37,484 bases of DNA from an uncultured Oceanospirillaceae bacterium (GTDB taxonomy: Bacteria; Pseudomonadota; Gammaproteobacteria; Pseudomonadales; Balneatricaceae), in contig CAJXEN010000004.1 in NCBI GenBank assembly GCA_913052465.1, positions 1 through 37,484 on the forward strand, read 5' to 3'. Shown in pieces: positions 7,898 to 16,052 of the stretch (positions are counted from its first letter, which is position 1; each line of letters begins with the position of its first letter). Below the pieces are notes generated by a model that worked only from the letters and a program-made list of their open reading frames with translations, did no database searches and was not told the DNA's origin. A program made the translations under genes and the position numbers.

Positions 7898-7939
7898 TTT
7901 GTTAAGGTAATATAAAGATTGTGAGTTTTTTTGAATTAA

Positions 7940-9709
7940 TTACTTTTGATCAGACAATGGAATTTCAACCGTAAAGGTTGAACCATGGTTAAGTTTACTT
8001 TTTAGATGCAAATTACCCCTATGGTTTTGCACGATATGTTTAACGATGGCAAGGCCAAGTCCAGTGCCACCAAGGGATTGTGAGCGAGCTTTGTTGACTC
8101 GATAGAAGCGTTCAAAAATCCGCTCTTGATCCGCCTCGTCAATACCTAAGCCGTTGTCTTTTACTGTCAGCACCGCGAGCCCAGACTGAGCCTTAATTTG
8201 TACGGTCACTGTGCCCATTTCTGCAGTGTATTTAATAGCGTTATCAATCAAATTAGTGGCCATTTGACCCAAGGCATTGTCGTCTCCAAGCAACGTCATC
8301 TGGCCACCTTCTATTTCCAACTCTAAAACTACTTTATGGCTTTGGGCTACAGCCTGTAAGTTAGCGCACACCCTTTGTATCACCTGCGTTAGATCTACTT
8401 GGGTATTAAATGCTTTGTCATTGCTTTCTAATCGAGATAAGGCCAAGAGGTCGGAGACTAGGTCTGACAAGCGTATAGATTGGCCATGAATTTTACGCAT
8501 AAAGCGCTGCCTAATCGTGGCATCTATGGTTTCACTCTCTATTAAGGTTTCTGCAAAACCACGAATCGCAGTAATGGGAGTTTTTAACTCATGGGACGCG
8601 TTAGCAACGAAATCTGCACGCATTTTATCGATACGCTGAACATCAGTAATATCTTGCAATACTAGTATGGCACCTGCTTGATGGGATTGTTTTAACAAGG
8701 TGACATGCAACCGATAGTGGCGCGCAAAAGTATACCCATCTAGTTGGATGGTCTGCTCCACACTGGATTGTTGTTGGTGGCACTGCATAAAAGCTTGGTC
8801 TAGGTTATTAGATCTATCGATGTCTTTTAATGATTGGCCTAAACAACGCTCACTACTGGTGCGCAACATACGGCATGCAGCAGCATTAACATGGGTAATA
8901 AGCCCTTCACTGGTCACAGTGATTACACCTTCGTTCATACTTTTAAGGATGGTGGAAAGTTGGTCACGCTCAGTCTTTATGATGTCAAACCGCTGGGCCG
9001 AAATATCAGCCATTTGGTTGAGCGAACGAGCTAAGTCACCTATTTCATCCCGTCTATGGCTAGGAATGCGTAATTGATAACGACCGTGGGCATAGTTATT
9101 GGCAATCAGCGTCATTTGCCTAAGAGGGCGGGCAAAACTCATGGCTAACCAATACCCTATAAATAGCGCGATTAATCCCGTCAGGCTCGCGGCGATGACG
9201 ATTACCCGGCGTAAATAGTTGATTTCTTTATCAATGCGTTCTGTAGACAAAGCAGTGCGGATATAACCCAGATCTGAGTTACTAGCTGTGGCTGGTACGG
9301 CCACATACAACATGGTTTTTTGTAAAGTTCTACTATAGCGCTGCGACTGTCCTATTGTTGATTTATTGGCCTGTATTATTTCTGGCCGATAGCGATGGTT
9401 ATCCATTTGTTCAGGGGTAAACTCAGAATCAGCGATCACTATCCCCTCTTTTGTGAGTAAGGTAATGCGGGTGTCGACACGGCGGCCAATCTGCTCCACA
9501 GTCTGCTGTATCTGTGTTTGTGTTTGGCCACCTATGTTAGGAAATGATTGCTGCAAAATGAAGGCTTGGCTAGACAAGTTGTTACTGATGTCCCGTAAAC
9601 TTGCCTGCTCAATTTGACGCTGAACCATTAGTCCAACAATTAAAATACTAAATAATATAACAACTGCAAAACCGGCGTAAAGTCTTATAAATATAGGAGA
9701 GTGGCGCAT
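7940..9709 (-). CDS. phoR: Phosphate-regulon-type sensor histidine kinase PhoR, with large extracytoplasmic domain
   Basis: Membrane histidine kinase (589 aa), partner of the PhoB encoded just upstream. Order of parts: TM1 about 9-29; extracytoplasmic sensor about 30-165; TM2 about 168-190; HAMP about 190-245; PAS about 250-355; HisKA with HELKTP, phospho-accepting H373; HATPase with N-box N486/N490, G1 DNGLGI at 518-523 and G2 GGTGLGL at 547-553. E. coli PhoR (431 aa) lacks such a periplasmic domain; this architecture is like Bacillus PhoR/PnpS and many marine gammaproteobacteria. The ATG lies one base after the phoB stop. The assignment to phosphate rests on architecture plus the pit-DUF47 neighbours; another ligand is possible. 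Confidence 0.87.
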   Translation of the reverse strand: MRHSPIFIRLYAGFAVVILFSILIVGLMVQRQIEQASLRDISNNLSSQAFILQQSFPNIGGQTQTQIQQTVEQIGRRVDTRITLLTKEGIVIADSEFTPEQMDNHRYRPEIIQANKSTIGQSQRYSRTLQKTMLYVAVPATASNSDLGYIRTALSTERIDKEINYLRRVIVIAASLTGLIALFIGYWLAMSFARPLRQMTLIANNYAHGRYQLRIPSHRRDEIGDLARSLNQMADISAQRFDIIKTERDQLSTILKSMNEGVITVTSEGLITHVNAAACRMLRTSSERCLGQSLKDIDRSNNLDQAFMQCHQQQSSVEQTIQLDGYTFARHYRLHVTLLKQSHQAGAILVLQDITDVQRIDKMRADFVANASHELKTPITAIRGFAETLIESETIDATIRQRFMRKIHGQSIRLSDLVSDLLALSRLESNDKAFNTQVDLTQVIQRVCANLQAVAQSHKVVLELEIEGGQMTLLGDDNALGQMATNLIDNAIKYTAEMGTVTVQIKAQSGLAVLTVKDNGLGIDEADQERIFERFYRVNKARSQSLGGTGLGLAIVKHIVQNHRGNLHLKSKLNHGSTFTVEIPLSDQK

Positions 9710-9710
9710 G

Positions 9711-10418
9711 CTAGGGTGCTTCGTTTGCTAGGGTTTTAGTATAGTTGGGGTCACAGCGGTAACCCACTCCGCGTACAGTTTCTATCGCTGATGCGGCCTC
9801 TCCCAACTGTTTGCGAACGCCACGGATGTGCACATCAACGTTACGATCGACTACTTCAGATTGCTCACCTAAGGCTGACAATATGAGCTGTTCTCTTGAA
9901 AATGCCCTGCCAGGCTGTGCCATCAAGGTATGCAACAGTTTAAATTCTGTGGTGGTCAGTTTCAACATTTTGCCATTTAGGCTGCAATGGTAGGCATCTA
10001 GGTCCAATAATAAAGAGCCCATGGAAAGTATGTTTGGGTTAGGTTTTCGGCGTAAGGCCACTTTGATTCTAGCTAATAATTCAGCTTGGCTAAATGGCTT
10101 GGTCATATAGTCATCAGCGCCCCTGCTAAGACCGCCAATAACGTCTGCCTCTTCGCTTCGAGCCGACAACATAATAATAGGTATTAACTGGGTTTTAGGG
10201 TCTGCTTTTAGTCGCTCACACACCTGCATGCCGTTTAGGCCGGGCAACATGATATCAAGTAATATTAAATCAGGATGTTTTGTTTGCGCTAGCTCTAAAC
10301 CTTTAATACCATCGTTAGCTAAAGTAACAGTATAGCCAGCCCTTTCAAGGTTGTAAGCGATAATCTCTTGAATATCAGCTTCATCTTCAATACATAAAAT
10401 GTTGTGTTCGCTGGACAT
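9711..10418 (-). CDS. phoB: Response regulator PhoB (OmpR/PhoB family)
   Basis: DNA-binding response regulator (235 aa). Receiver domain about 5-118 with the acidic pair E11/D12, phospho-acceptor D55 in LILLDIMLPG, and conserved K107 in MTKPFS. Winged-helix domain about 130-225, with TTTEFKLLHTLMAQPGRAFSREQL and VDVHIRGVRKQL recognition-helix region and VRGVGYR hairpin, as in PhoB. It follows mnmE by 6 bases and precedes phoR by 1 base, so mnmE, phoB and phoR may share a transcript. Only a weak ribosome site (GGGAAA, about 9 bases upstream) is seen. Confidence 0.92.
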   Translation of the reverse strand: MSSEHNILCIEDEADIQEIIAYNLERAGYTVTLANDGIKGLELAQTKHPDLILLDIMLPGLNGMQVCERLKADPKTQLIPIIMLSARSEEADVIGGLSRGADDYMTKPFSQAELLARIKVALRRKPNPNILSMGSLLLDLDAYHCSLNGKMLKLTTTEFKLLHTLMAQPGRAFSREQLILSALGEQSEVVDRNVDVHIRGVRKQLGEAASAIETVRGVGYRCDPNYTKTLANEAP

Positions 10419-10424
10419 AGATGG

Positions 10425-11783
10425 TTATTTCCCGATACAAAATGATCCAAAAATACGGCCTAGTAAGTCATCACTGGTGAAGCTTCCGGTAATCTCGTTT
10501 AAACATTCTTGGGCTAAGCGTAAGTCTTCAGCCAATAATTCACCGGCCTGGCTGTAAACCAGTTGTACGGCCCCTTCTTGTAATAGTGTTCGACATCGCT
10601 CTAATGCATCTAAGTGACGTCTGCGGGCACTAAAACCACCTTCTAGGGTAGCTTGATAGCCAACTGCTTGTTTTAACTGGCGCCGCAGGAGGTCTAAGCC
10701 GTGACCCTTTTTTGCACTTAAGTAAATACAGTCTACACCATCAACTTGAGTTAGGTTAGGTAGGTCGTGAGTGAGGTCTATTTTATTACGAACTAAAGTG
10801 AGTTGGCTGGGCATAGGTTGGGGGCCCATTAATCTAAGCCAGTGCTCCTTTGGAGACGCTAAATCGTGAGCATCTTGTAGCAATAATATCTGGTCGGCTT
10901 GACCAATGGCTTCAACAGCACGTTCAATGCCGATTTTTTCTACTTTGTCTGGGCTTTCACGCAAACCTGCGGTGTCTACAATATGTAACGGTAGGCCATC
11001 TATATTGATTGATTCTTTTAAAAGATCTCTTGTGGTACCTGCAATATCTGTGACGATAGCACGGTCTTGTCCTGCTAGTGCATTGAGCAAGCTTGACTTA
11101 CCAGCGTTAGGGGCGCCAGCGATCACCACTTGCATGCCTTCTTGTAAAAGAGTGCCTTGGTGAGCTTGTTGCAATAAGAGATCTAACTCTGCCTGAGCGT
11201 TATCTAATAGTGCCGCCACCTTGCCATCGGCTAAAAAATCAATCTCTTCTTCCGGAAAATCAATGGCAGCTTCCACGTAAAGGCGCAGATAAATGAGGTT
11301 TTCAACCAGGGTATTAATATGCGTGGAAAAGACTCCCTGCAAGGAACGAAAGGCGTTTCTAGCGGCTTGTTCTGAGCTAGCGTCTATTAGGTCAGCAATC
11401 GATTCTGCTTGAGCTAGGTCCATTTTATCATTTAAAAATGCGCGCTCAGAAAACTCTCCAGGGCGTGCTATACGTGCCCCAAGGTGAATCAGTTCACGCT
11501 GCAATACATCCATTACCACCTGGCCGCCATGGCCCTGAAATTCGAATACGTCCTCGCCCGTGAAAGACTCGGGCCCTTTAAAATAGAGGCTTATACCGGC
11601 ATCAATCTGGTCACCATTGTTGTCTAAAAAAGCGCCATAGTGAGCATGGCGAACGATGCCTTGATTACGGCTTAGTTGTTGGCCGTAGCTCAGGGCACTA
11701 GGACCAGATAGGCGAATAATACCCACACCACCCCGGCCTGGGGGAGTAGTTTGAGCGCAGATGGTGTCTAAATCTGATTGCAT
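10425..11783 (-). CDS. mnmE: tRNA modification GTPase MnmE
   Basis: GTPase (452 aa) that with MnmG installs the 5-carboxymethylaminomethyl group on wobble uridine 34. N-terminal tetrahydrofolate-binding domain about 1-118 ([36 protein letters not shown]), helical domain, and an inserted GTPase domain with G1 GAPNAGKS at 223-230, the TTRD switch at about 250-253, G3 DTAG at 270-273 and an NKID G4. It ends in CIGK, the catalytic-cysteine motif of the family. Lies next to yidC as usual, but mnmG, normally adjacent in this group, is not downstream; phoB is. Confidence 0.97.
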   Translation of the reverse strand: MQSDLDTICAQTTPPGRGGVGIIRLSGPSALSYGQQLSRNQGIVRHAHYGAFLDNNGDQIDAGISLYFKGPESFTGEDVFEFQGHGGQVVMDVLQRELIHLGARIARPGEFSERAFLNDKMDLAQAESIADLIDASSEQAARNAFRSLQGVFSTHINTLVENLIYLRLYVEAAIDFPEEEIDFLADGKVAALLDNAQAELDLLLQQAHQGTLLQEGMQVVIAGAPNAGKSSLLNALAGQDRAIVTDIAGTTRDLLKESINIDGLPLHIVDTAGLRESPDKVEKIGIERAVEAIGQADQILLLQDAHDLASPKEHWLRLMGPQPMPSQLTLVRNKIDLTHDLPNLTQVDGVDCIYLSAKKGHGLDLLRRQLKQAVGYQATLEGGFSARRRHLDALERCRTLLQEGAVQLVYSQAGELLAEDLRLAQECLNEITGSFTSDDLLGRIFGSFCIGK

Positions 11784-11856
11784 GGTAGTTAGAGTTTCGC
11801 AGACTTACTTTGAAACCTTCGGCTCCTGTGGTGCAAAAGGGGGTTTAATGATTACA

Positions 11857-11883
11857 AAAAAGGCCTCACTAGGAGACCTTTTT
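11857..11883 (-). terminator. Rho-independent terminator after yidC
   Basis: Eight-base-pair stem AAGGTCTC/GAGGCCTT (one G-U pair in RNA) with a 5-base loop, flanked by an A-run and a T-run of about six in the minus direction. It lies 20 bases beyond the yidC stop and about 75 bases before the mnmE start, so mnmE probably has its own promoter or depends on read-through. Confidence 0.8.
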
Positions 11884-11903
11884 ATCATGTTTAGCACGCT
11901 AGG

Positions 11904-13577
11904 TTAACTTTTACGTGCAGCCATCGATTTTTCTATGCGCTTAGTAATGACATATTGCTGTGAAATCGACAATACGTTGTTGCATACCCAATACAAAACA
12001 AGACCAGCAGGGAACCAAAGGAAGAAGATGGTAAATACGATAGGCAACATCTTCATTATTTTAGCCTGCATTGGATCTGGAGGCGTTGGGTTAAGCATCT
12101 GCTGAATAAACATGGTGGCACCCATGAGAACTGGCAATACAAAATAGGGATCTTGTACTGAGAGATCTTGGATCCAAAGAAAAAATGGCGCATGACGTAA
12201 CTCTACAGTTTCCATCAACATCCAATACAAACCAATAAATACAGGCATTTGGATGATAATCGGGAAACAACCACTTAATGGGTTAGCTTTTTCTCTTTTG
12301 TAAAGCTCCATCATGCCCTGGGACATTTTGGCACGGTCGTCGCCAAACTTTTCCTTTAGCTTGGCAATTTCAGGGGCAAGCGCACGCATCTTAGCCATAG
12401 ACCGATAAGAAATAGCGGACGGGTAAAAGAAGAATGCTTTAACACATAAGGTGACCAATAAAATGGCCACACCCCAGTTACCTACAAACCCAAACATGGT
12501 GTTTAGTAACCAGAACAAAGGTTGAGAAACCCACCACAACCAACCATAGTCGACTACTAGATCTAAGTTCTCAGAAATAGCTTCAAGGTCTGCTTGGATT
12601 TTAGGGCCGGTATAAAAGTCTGCTGAAGTGGAACCAGACTGGCCCGCTTGTAATTCTAAGGCAGGGCTAACAAAGCCAGCAATATAGCTATTCTTGCTTA
12701 CACGCGTGCTGTAATTATGTTGTTGCTCTGGGTTAGGTACCCACGCACATACAAAATAATGTTGTAGCATGCCAACCCAGCCGCCTGGGGCGCTGCGCTT
12801 TAAGTTAGCATCATCCATGTCGTCAAAGTCGTAGCGATAATATTTGTCGTCTGGAAAGGAAAACGCTGGGCCTAAATAAGCCGACATACCCATGCCGCCT
12901 GAAGCACTAGGGTCTGCAGAGCGGTCGCGCTTAATTTGACCAAATAAGTTTGCAGACCAAGGTTGATTACTGCGGTTATCAACTGCATAAGTTAAGTTTA
13001 CTAGGTGACTGTCCCGGGTAAAGGTATAGATCTTATTGATCACAGCACCGGTTTTGTCTGTTAAGCTTAAAACTACTTCTAGACTTTGTTGACCGTCTAG
13101 TAACTCGTAGGTAGATTGCGTCGCCTTAAAAATAGGGCGTGTCTTAAGATCTGTGCCGTTGACCCCAATGAGTCCGCTTTGAGCAACGTAAGTTCGTTGT
13201 TGATTTTGTTCTAATAGGGTAAATGGCACATCGGAGTGCCCCATTTCCGCAAGGTATTTGGACAGCGAAGCTTGGATAATGTCTCCACCTTGGGTATCAA
13301 TTACCACTTGCAAGGTACCAGTATTAACCTCAATAAGGCTACCTGCACTGGCGTTCTCTGTCTGCGTTACCACTATGTCGGCATTATCACTGATATAGTT
13401 ACTGGGTTCTGCAGCCACAGCAAAATCTGTACTCACAGCTTCCGTATCGTAGGCGGAAACGCTAGTGACTTGTTGTGGGGCGAGGGCTTGTGTACCGTAG
13501 TCTTGGTTCCACTGCAGTACCATCAAGTAAGAAATGATGGCGACACCCGCAATTAGAATAATGCGTTGAAAGTCCAT
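11904..13577 (-). CDS. yidC: Membrane protein insertase YidC (Oxa1 family)
   Basis: Inner membrane insertase and chaperone (557 aa) acting alone or with SecYEG. N-terminal anchor about 6-22 (IILIAGVAIISYLMVLQW), large periplasmic beta-sandwich domain to about residue 340, and the Oxa1 core with GNWGVAILLVTLCVKAFFFYPSAISYRSMAKMRAL, the cytoplasmic coiled pair, LSGCFPIIIQMPVFIGLYWML, and NPTPPDPMQAKIMKMLPIVFTIFFLWFPAGLVLYWVCNN; the arginine in PSAISYRSMAKM is the conserved hydrophilic-groove residue. Basic tail (KRIEKSMAARKS). Length is typical for gammaproteobacteria. Between it and rnpA there is no yidD, the small gene often found there. Confidence 0.97.
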   Translation of the reverse strand: MDFQRIILIAGVAIISYLMVLQWNQDYGTQALAPQQVTSVSAYDTEAVSTDFAVAAEPSNYISDNADIVVTQTENASAGSLIEVNTGTLQVVIDTQGGDIIQASLSKYLAEMGHSDVPFTLLEQNQQRTYVAQSGLIGVNGTDLKTRPIFKATQSTYELLDGQQSLEVVLSLTDKTGAVINKIYTFTRDSHLVNLTYAVDNRSNQPWSANLFGQIKRDRSADPSASGGMGMSAYLGPAFSFPDDKYYRYDFDDMDDANLKRSAPGGWVGMLQHYFVCAWVPNPEQQHNYSTRVSKNSYIAGFVSPALELQAGQSGSTSADFYTGPKIQADLEAISENLDLVVDYGWLWWVSQPLFWLLNTMFGFVGNWGVAILLVTLCVKAFFFYPSAISYRSMAKMRALAPEIAKLKEKFGDDRAKMSQGMMELYKREKANPLSGCFPIIIQMPVFIGLYWMLMETVELRHAPFFLWIQDLSVQDPYFVLPVLMGATMFIQQMLNPTPPDPMQAKIMKMLPIVFTIFFLWFPAGLVLYWVCNNVLSISQQYVITKRIEKSMAARKS

Positions 13578-13644
13578 AGAAACAAATCGTCTTTAGTTGT
13601 ATTGAGAAGGAGCCGTTAAAGAATCCTGTTAAAATCCAACAGTG

Positions 13645-13672
13645 ATTATAGGGCTTATGGTTCTATTGGCAA
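13645..13672 (-). promoter_or_regulatory. Putative sigma-70 promoter of yidC
   Basis: Minus-strand TTGCCA (13667-13672) and TATAAT (13645-13650) with a 16-base spacer, in the 122-base gap between rnpA and yidC. The leader would be about 60 bases. It suggests yidC can be transcribed separately from rpmH-rnpA. Confidence 0.55.
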
Positions 13673-13699
13673 TGGGCAGGTCATGGAACAGTGCAAAAT

Positions 13700-14077
13700 C
13701 TAGCCAGTTTGAGCCATTTTTTTACGTAATCGTGACCATTGTTTGAGAATTAGGCGGTGCAGTGTAGCATTATCGAGTTCGCCCAGACCTTTTCTAGACA
13801 ATATGACCAGGTCCAAAGGGGGAGAAAAATCGTTAGTTTGAGTGCACAGCGTTCTGAAACTGTCGCGCATCACCCTTTTTACACGGTTTCGATGAACAGC
13901 GAGCTTTATGCCTTTTTTGGCAATCACTAATCCTAGGCGGGAGTGATTGCCTAAACTTGGTCGAGCCAATATCAGCAGGTGTTGGTCTGAAACTTTAAAA
14001 TCAGCTTGTTCGAAGACCCTTCGAAAATCACTAGCGTTCAGCAGGCGCTGGTGCCGGGAAAAATCGAAGTCAGACAT
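13700..14077 (-). CDS. rnpA: Ribonuclease P protein component
   Basis: Basic protein subunit (125 aa) of RNase P, which assists the catalytic RNA in maturing tRNA 5' ends. Family features: N-terminal RLLNASDFRRVFEQ, the central LGLVIAKKGIKLAVHRNRVKRVMRDSFR containing the RNR box (RNRVKR), and the DLVILSRKGLGELDN segment. Length is typical. It follows rpmH by 21 bases in the classic rpmH-rnpA pair, with the start ATG at 14075-14077. Confidence 0.96.
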   Translation of the reverse strand: MSDFDFSRHQRLLNASDFRRVFEQADFKVSDQHLLILARPSLGNHSRLGLVIAKKGIKLAVHRNRVKRVMRDSFRTLCTQTNDFSPPLDLVILSRKGLGELDNATLHRLILKQWSRLRKKMAQTG

Positions 14078-14098
14078 CTGCTAGCGTGCGACAGTCGT

Positions 14099-14233
14099 TT
14101 ACGCGCTTAGGACTTTACGGCCTTTGGCACGACGTGCATTGATGATGGCGCGTCCACCTGGAGTTGACATACGTGCACGGAAACCGTGAGTGCGTTTGCG
14201 CTTTAGGACGCTAGGTTGAAACGTTCTTTTCAT
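14099..14233 (-). CDS. rpmH: 50S ribosomal protein L34
   Basis: 44-residue very basic protein found by translating the minus strand from ATG 14231-14233 to TAA 14099-14101. It begins [18 protein letters not shown] and continues [20 protein letters not shown], ending in KGRKVLSA, which is the universal L34 pattern. An intact gene of the normal length. First gene of the rpmH-rnpA unit, with a near-consensus promoter 60 bases upstream. Confidence 0.98.
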   Translation of the reverse strand: MKRTFQPSVLKRKRTHGFRARMSTPGGRAIINARRAKGRKVLSA

Positions 14234-14294
14234 GATCGGTCTCGCAAAATTAAGTTAGTGGCCAAAGTTTTGGCGTTGAAAATCTAGGGGCAAA

Positions 14295-14323
14295 ATTATA
14301 TGAGAGGGAAAATCGAATAGCAA
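14295..14323 (-). promoter_or_regulatory. Putative sigma-70 promoter of rpmH-rnpA
   Basis: Minus-strand TTGCTA (14318-14323) and TATAAT (14295-14300) separated by exactly 17 bases. The predicted start near 14288 gives a leader of about 55 bases before rpmH. One of the clearest promoter-like signals in the window. Confidence 0.65.
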
Positions 14324-14421
14324 GCCTGATTCGCTGTTTAACTTACAAAATGACATAAAAACATTAACTTTATTCGCTGGCTCTAAATATTAAGCCTTAT
14401 CTTATGTTATCGGGCAGCGCC

Positions 14422-14430
14422 TGTGGATAA
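14422..14430 (-). promoter_or_regulatory. DnaA box upstream of dnaA
   Basis: Perfect TTATCCACA on the minus strand, about 98 bases before the dnaA start. DnaA boxes here usually serve initiation and/or dnaA autoregulation. Confidence 0.75.
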
Positions 14431-14527
14431 CTTTAGGCACTTGGTGATAAAATAAAGCCTTTATTGAACCGACTAAACACATCCGTTTTTGACTTGTGAT
14501 TTAGTTTAATTTGGCTTTACTTTATAT

Positions 14528-15991
14528 ATGTCACAAGCAGTATGGCAACAGTGTTTGGCGCGTCTTCAAGACGAACTGCCAAGTCAGCAATTTAATACTT
14601 GGATTCGACCGTTGAAAGTTAACGAAGAAGGCCGGGTGATACAATTGCTAGCGCCTAATCGTTTTGTGCAGGACTGGGTTAGGGACAAGTACTTTTCTAG
14701 AATACGTGAACTTGTGGCAGATTACGCCACAGATGCAACTCAAGGTGTGACATTAATAGTAGGTCCCTCTGGGAGTGCTTCGCCGAGGGTCAATGCTACT
14801 GGTGATCAGTCGCGCATCATCACCCCACCTACTTTCGTGCCTAGTGCTCCTTTGGCCAGCACTATGGCTAGTCAGTCCCCGCTAAGGCAAGAGCGTGCAA
14901 TAATCCAACCACAGCTACCGTTAGGCTCAGCGGCTGAGCGGGTGGTCCAGGTAGAGGGTTCAGTGCGTCACCAGAGCTATTTGAATAGAGCGTTTACTTT
15001 TTCCAGTTTTGTTCAAGGTAAGTCCAATCAATTGGCGTTAGCTGCAGCTAAGCAAGTGGCAGAAAATCCTGGTAGTTCCTACAATCCTTTGTTTTTATAT
15101 GGTGGAGTTGGTTTAGGTAAAACCCACTTAATGCACGCAGTTGGAGCGGCTTTAATTGAGCGTAACCCAAATGCGAAAGTGGTTTATTTGCACTCAGAGC
15201 GGTTTGTTGCTGACATGGTTAAGGCCTTGCAGCTAAATGCGATCAACGAATTTAAGCGATTTTATCGTTCGGTTGATGCTTTGTTAATAGATGACATACA
15301 GTTTTTTGCAGGAAAAGAGCGCTCTCAAGAAGAATTCTTTCATACCTTTAATGCTCTTTTAGAAAGTGGTCAACAGATGATATTAACCTGTGACCGTTAC
15401 CCCAAAGAAATAGCTGGTTTGGAGGACCGTTTGAAGTCACGGTTTGGTTGGGGCCTAACTGTGGCAGTAGAGCCCCCTGAGCTAGAGACGAGGGTGGCGA
15501 TCCTATTGAAGAAGGCTGACGAGGGTAATATAGCATTGCCAGAAGATGCCGCTTTCTTTCTTGCTAAGAAAATCCGCTCTAACGTACGTGAGCTGGAAGG
15601 TGCCTTAAAGCGTGTGGTGGCTAATTCGCATTTCACTGGTGAGTCAATTACTACGCCTTTTATACAAGAGTCTTTGCGAGACCTGTTGGCGCTCCAGGAC
15701 CGTCAGGTTAGTATTGACAATATTCAGAAGACTGTCGCTAGCTACTATAAAATTAAAATTGCTGATCTTTTGTCTAAACGTCGGTCACGGTCTGTGGCTC
15801 GTCCACGGCAGTTGGCTATGGCTTTGGCGAAAGAACTAACCAATCATAGCTTGCCAGAAATAGGTGATGCTTTTGGAGGCCGCGACCATACTACAGTATT
15901 GCATGCGTGCCGAAAAATAAAAGAGTTACGTGAAGCCGATCGTGACATTCACGATGATTATGATAATTTATATCGCTCGTTAACTGTCTAG
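14528..15991 (+). CDS. dnaA: Chromosomal replication initiator protein DnaA
   Basis: AAA+ initiator (487 aa). Domain I about 1-80 ([24 protein letters not shown]), variable linker about 80-150, AAA+ domain from about 155 with Walker [10 protein letters not shown] at 192-200, Walker [10 protein letters not shown], sensor LKSRFGWGL, and C-terminal domain IV with the DnaA signature [14 protein letters not shown] that reads the DnaA box. Length is normal. The ATG has no recognisable Shine-Dalgarno sequence (upstream TTTGGCTTTACTTTATAT), so initiation is weak or leaderless; no in-frame earlier start exists nearby. First gene of dnaA-dnaN-recF-gyrB. Confidence 0.98.
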   Translation: MSQAVWQQCLARLQDELPSQQFNTWIRPLKVNEEGRVIQLLAPNRFVQDWVRDKYFSRIRELVADYATDATQGVTLIVGPSGSASPRVNATGDQSRIITPPTFVPSAPLASTMASQSPLRQERAIIQPQLPLGSAAERVVQVEGSVRHQSYLNRAFTFSSFVQGKSNQLALAAAKQVAENPGSSYNPLFLYGGVGLGKTHLMHAVGAALIERNPNAKVVYLHSERFVADMVKALQLNAINEFKRFYRSVDALLIDDIQFFAGKERSQEEFFHTFNALLESGQQMILTCDRYPKEIAGLEDRLKSRFGWGLTVAVEPPELETRVAILLKKADEGNIALPEDAAFFLAKKIRSNVRELEGALKRVVANSHFTGESITTPFIQESLRDLLALQDRQVSIDNIQKTVASYYKIKIADLLSKRRSRSVARPRQLAMALAKELTNHSLPEIGDAFGGRDHTTVLHACRKIKELREADRDIHDDYDNLYRSLTV

Positions 15992-16052
15992 GTTGATCTA
16001 TAAAGATCTAACTTGATAGCTCACCGGGTCAAACCTTTAACAGGATTGTAGT

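Larger units (their letters stand above)
14234..14527. other. rpmH-dnaA intergenic region, candidate replication origin (oriC) segment
   Basis: In Pseudomonas-type chromosomes the origin lies in this interval. Visible here: the rpmH promoter, an AT-rich stretch about 14337-14410 that could unwind, one perfect DnaA box at 14422-14430, and a 15-base palindrome AATAAAGCCTTTATT at 14451-14465 between the box and dnaA. I found no second box within one mismatch of TTATNCACA, which is fewer than expected for a functional origin, so the origin may use degenerate boxes or extend elsewhere. Confidence 0.5.

Noticed and set aside
15992-16052. GATC-containing hairpin between dnaA and dnaN as a terminator
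   Set aside because: Stem has a bulge and there is no T-run; dnaA and dnaN are normally co-transcribed.
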